A stretch of DNA of 64,000 nt from Clostridium frigoris (GTDB lineage Bacteria > Bacillota > Clostridia > Clostridiales > Clostridiaceae), in the NCBI RefSeq assembly GCF_018861865.1, contig NZ_JAHLDV010000004.1, positions 62,001-126,000 of the forward strand, in the 5' to 3' direction. A program made the position numbers and the translations under genes. Shown here in pieces: positions 62,175 through 64,000 of the stretch (positions within the stretch are counted from its first letter, which is position 1; each line of letters starts with the position of its first letter). The notes under the pieces were generated by a model. That model was given only the letters and a program-made list of their open reading frames with translations, ran no database searches and had not been told where the DNA came from.

Positions 62175-64000
62175 CTTTTGTACTTCTTGAAGAACTATTA
62201 ATGTAGAACCATAACCTTCTATCTTTATTATGTTATTATAAACTGCCGTTTTTTTAGCATATGATAAGGAAATGTTAGGAGTAGAAATCTTAGTTAGAAT
62301 TTTCCACTCATCATAACCAAGTCTTTTTGGCTTACCCATGCGTAACCAGATATCATAAGCTGAGCCAACTTTCTCTCCAATTTCATATTTAATAACTTTA
62401 TAATCATGAATCAAATTTTTAATTGATAAGGAAATCTTTCTTTCAGTAATATTCTTAATACCTTTACCTTTAGATAGATCCTCTAGCTTAATTAGTGTAT
62501 TAAGTTCATCACTGTAACTGTAAAGTAAAACCTGGATATCTTCATCTCTTCTTGTGATAATATATCCATCGCCTTTATCTATAACCTCATCTCCTAGTTT
62601 AGATAATAAATAATAGGCATAATACGAAGCTTTTTTTATTCCGTCTAATGTAAGGAGTCCAGGTGATCCGAAAAATAGTTCATTATTTAAAATTGAGTTT
62701 TCTTCTACGGTGTCAAAAGCCTTTAGTGCATTTAAGCTGCTAGTATCATTAATGAAATTATGAATAATATATGGAAGCATATACGAAGAGTCATAAATAG
62801 TGTTTATAGCTTCTGGACTATTAAAAGGTTCTTCTATTAAATCCTGCAATTGATATTTGTCGAAAATTTGTTTTGAAATATCTATATATTCTATAGAGAG
62901 ATCTTTTGAACTTTGAAATTTCCACAACTTTACAACTTCAATTCCATATATATCAGCAAAATATAATATAAAGCTTTCTAAAAGTTTTATGAAAGAACTT
63001 TTATCTTCAAAGATTTGATCTAAAATTATTACTGGCACAAGGGATATATCCATTAAAAATTCTAATAGTTTTTCAACTTCATTCCAATTTAAAAAATTTA
63101 CATTTTCATTAAAATATATTTTCATTTCTTTTCCAAAGAGATTTTGAACTATACCATTTTTAAAACCTATAGCCTCTTGAAAGGTTCTTAGGTATTCCTG
63201 TTCTCTTGCTTTAATAAGTTCCTTTGCTTGACCTAAATTTATATTCTCCTCCCATTTATGGTATAACTGTGTACTTGGGAGAGTAAAATCTGTTTGTAGT
63301 TTTATAATTTTATTTTTATAGTTAAATCTATCGTAGTCTTCTAAATAAGTAGATAAATATAGAATGGAAGTAGATAAATCATAAGTTTGTATTTTTTTAA
63401 AATTATCAAATTGATCAGCTGGTATATCATACTTTTTTCTGAATTGTAGTGGTGTACACTTATAATGATCTTTAAAACTTTTATTGTAATACCTAGCATG
63501 AGAAAAACCAACATCAAAAGAAATATCCGATATGTTTTTATCAGTATCTAATAGCAATTTAATAGATTCATCTACTCGTACATTATTAACTAATTCTTTT
63601 AAATTTGTTCCTGACATCTCTTTTATTTGATGACATAAATAATAAGAGCTTAAATATTCTATACTCGCTATATCTTGCAAACTTATCTTGTTCATATAGT
63701 TATTATATATATATCTAATAATTCTATGATATCTTTGAAATTGCGTTACATTTTCTTTTATGTCTTTCTCATCATATGAAAGATAGTGAAAATTATTTAT
63801 TAAATGGAATAATAATTTTACTAAAATTGATTCTATCTGATCATCAAAATTCTCGCTTTTTTGTATTACTTCGCAAGCTAAAATAGATAAATATTTTCGT
63901 AGAACATCATACTTGTCTTCTCTTTGGGCTCCTTCTTCACTTGAATTTGTATAAAAATATATATTTTTCATATCATCATAATACTTTTCAAAAAATGTAG
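62163..64000 (-). CDS. AraC-type regulator fused to a GH39-like domain, 5' end outside the window
   Basis: The frame is open to the right edge (TFFEKYYDD precedes the internal Met at 63971) and has no ribosome site there, so the N-terminus, probably a cupin-type sensor, is missing. The visible 612 residues begin with a helical linker, then the two-helix-turn-helix AraC domain at roughly residues 85-190 (ISLQDIASIEYLSSYYLCHQ; SDISFDVGFSHARYYNKSF). A domain resembling glycoside hydrolase family 39 (beta-xylosidase-like) follows, seen in some firmicute carbohydrate regulators as a non-catalytic ligand-binding module. Likely a sugar-responsive regulator of genes beyond the window. Confidence 0.75.
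   Translation of the reverse strand, partial: TFFEKYYDDMKNIYFYTNSSEEGAQREDKYDVLRKYLSILACEVIQKSENFDDQIESILVKLLFHLINNFHYLSYDEKDIKENVTQFQRYHRIIRYIYNNYMNKISLQDIASIEYLSSYYLCHQIKEMSGTNLKELVNNVRVDESIKLLLDTDKNISDISFDVGFSHARYYNKSFKDHYKCTPLQFRKKYDIPADQFDNFKKIQTYDLSTSILYLSTYLEDYDRFNYKNKIIKLQTDFTLPSTQLYHKWEENINLGQAKELIKAREQEYLRTFQEAIGFKNGIVQNLFGKEMKIYFNENVNFLNWNEVEKLLEFLMDISLVPVIILDQIFEDKSSFIKLLESFILYFADIYGIEVVKLWKFQSSKDLSIEYIDISKQIFDKYQLQDLIEEPFNSPEAINTIYDSSYMLPYIIHNFINDTSSLNALKAFDTVEENSILNNELFFGSPGLLTLDGIKKASYYAYYLLSKLGDEVIDKGDGYIITRRDEDIQVLLYSYSDELNTLIKLEDLSKGKGIKNITERKISLSIKNLIHDYKVIKYEIGEKVGSAYDIWLRMGKPKRLGYDEWKILTKISTPNISLSYAKKTAVYNNIIKIEGYGSTLIVLQEVQKHPF

Overview
The window is very AT-rich chromosomal DNA from a Gram-positive, endospore-forming anaerobe, most likely a Clostridium sensu stricto. 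The evidence is a complete gerA-type germinant receptor operon, a cwlJ-gerQ spore cortex-lytic pair, a small clostridial 2[4Fe-4S] ferredoxin, a T-box controlling asnS, strong Shine-Dalgarno sequences, several GTG or TTG starts, and a gene content dominated by clostridial families. No rRNA or tRNA genes, intact insertion sequences, prophage or CRISPR arrays were seen. The species cannot be named from this sequence alone.

Left part (1-16.6 kb). A 5'-truncated beta-phosphoglucomutase is followed by a YdcF-like membrane protein, clpS-clpA, divergently read motA-motB, a glyoxalase-like gene, a metallo-beta-lactamase-fold protein and the first of two YitT proteins. Next comes a compact signalling block: a SAM-dependent methyltransferase overlaps an OmpR-type regulator, which overlaps a histidine kinase, followed by a TVP38-type membrane protein broken by one in-frame stop. 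Both ends of this block carry TCTTAA direct repeats that may be the regulator's operator. A T-box leader and asnS, a second YitT protein and a ferredoxin follow.

Hexitol region (16.6-26 kb). A roughly 980-base gene-poor stretch holds a pair of interleaved inverted repeats and a decayed fragment of a mannitol-type PTS gene. It precedes an intact operon: MtlR-type activator, full-length mannitol EIICBA, a 1-phosphofructokinase-type kinase and a sorbose-1-phosphate-reductase-like dehydrogenase. No mannitol-1-phosphate 5-dehydrogenase is present. Together the enzymes suggest a route from mannitol 1-phosphate through fructose 1-phosphate to fructose 1,6-bisphosphate. Transketolase lies convergently downstream.

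Middle part (26-47.6 kb). This holds three minus-strand membrane-protein genes, an SDR reductase, a PAP2 phosphatase, cysS (with a TTG start), mannose-6-phosphate isomerase, a lipoprotein cyclophilin, cwlJ-gerQ, a Ser/Thr kinase, an NlpC/P60 wall hydrolase, a DUF3810 protein, mscL, a rhodanese and the germinant receptor operon gerAA-gerAC-small subunit-gerAB. A MATE exporter, a small helical protein and cheV close the part.

Right part (47.6-64 kb). A SNF2 helicase, a SWIM zinc-finger protein and a heterodimeric ABC exporter form a probable four-gene operon. Then come a chemoreceptor, gltX with an unusually short leader that has a T-box antiterminator/terminator but no recognisable Stem I, a peptidase-S51-like protein with Cys at the nucleophile position, a second MATE exporter, and an AraC-type regulator fused to a GH39-like domain that runs off the right edge.
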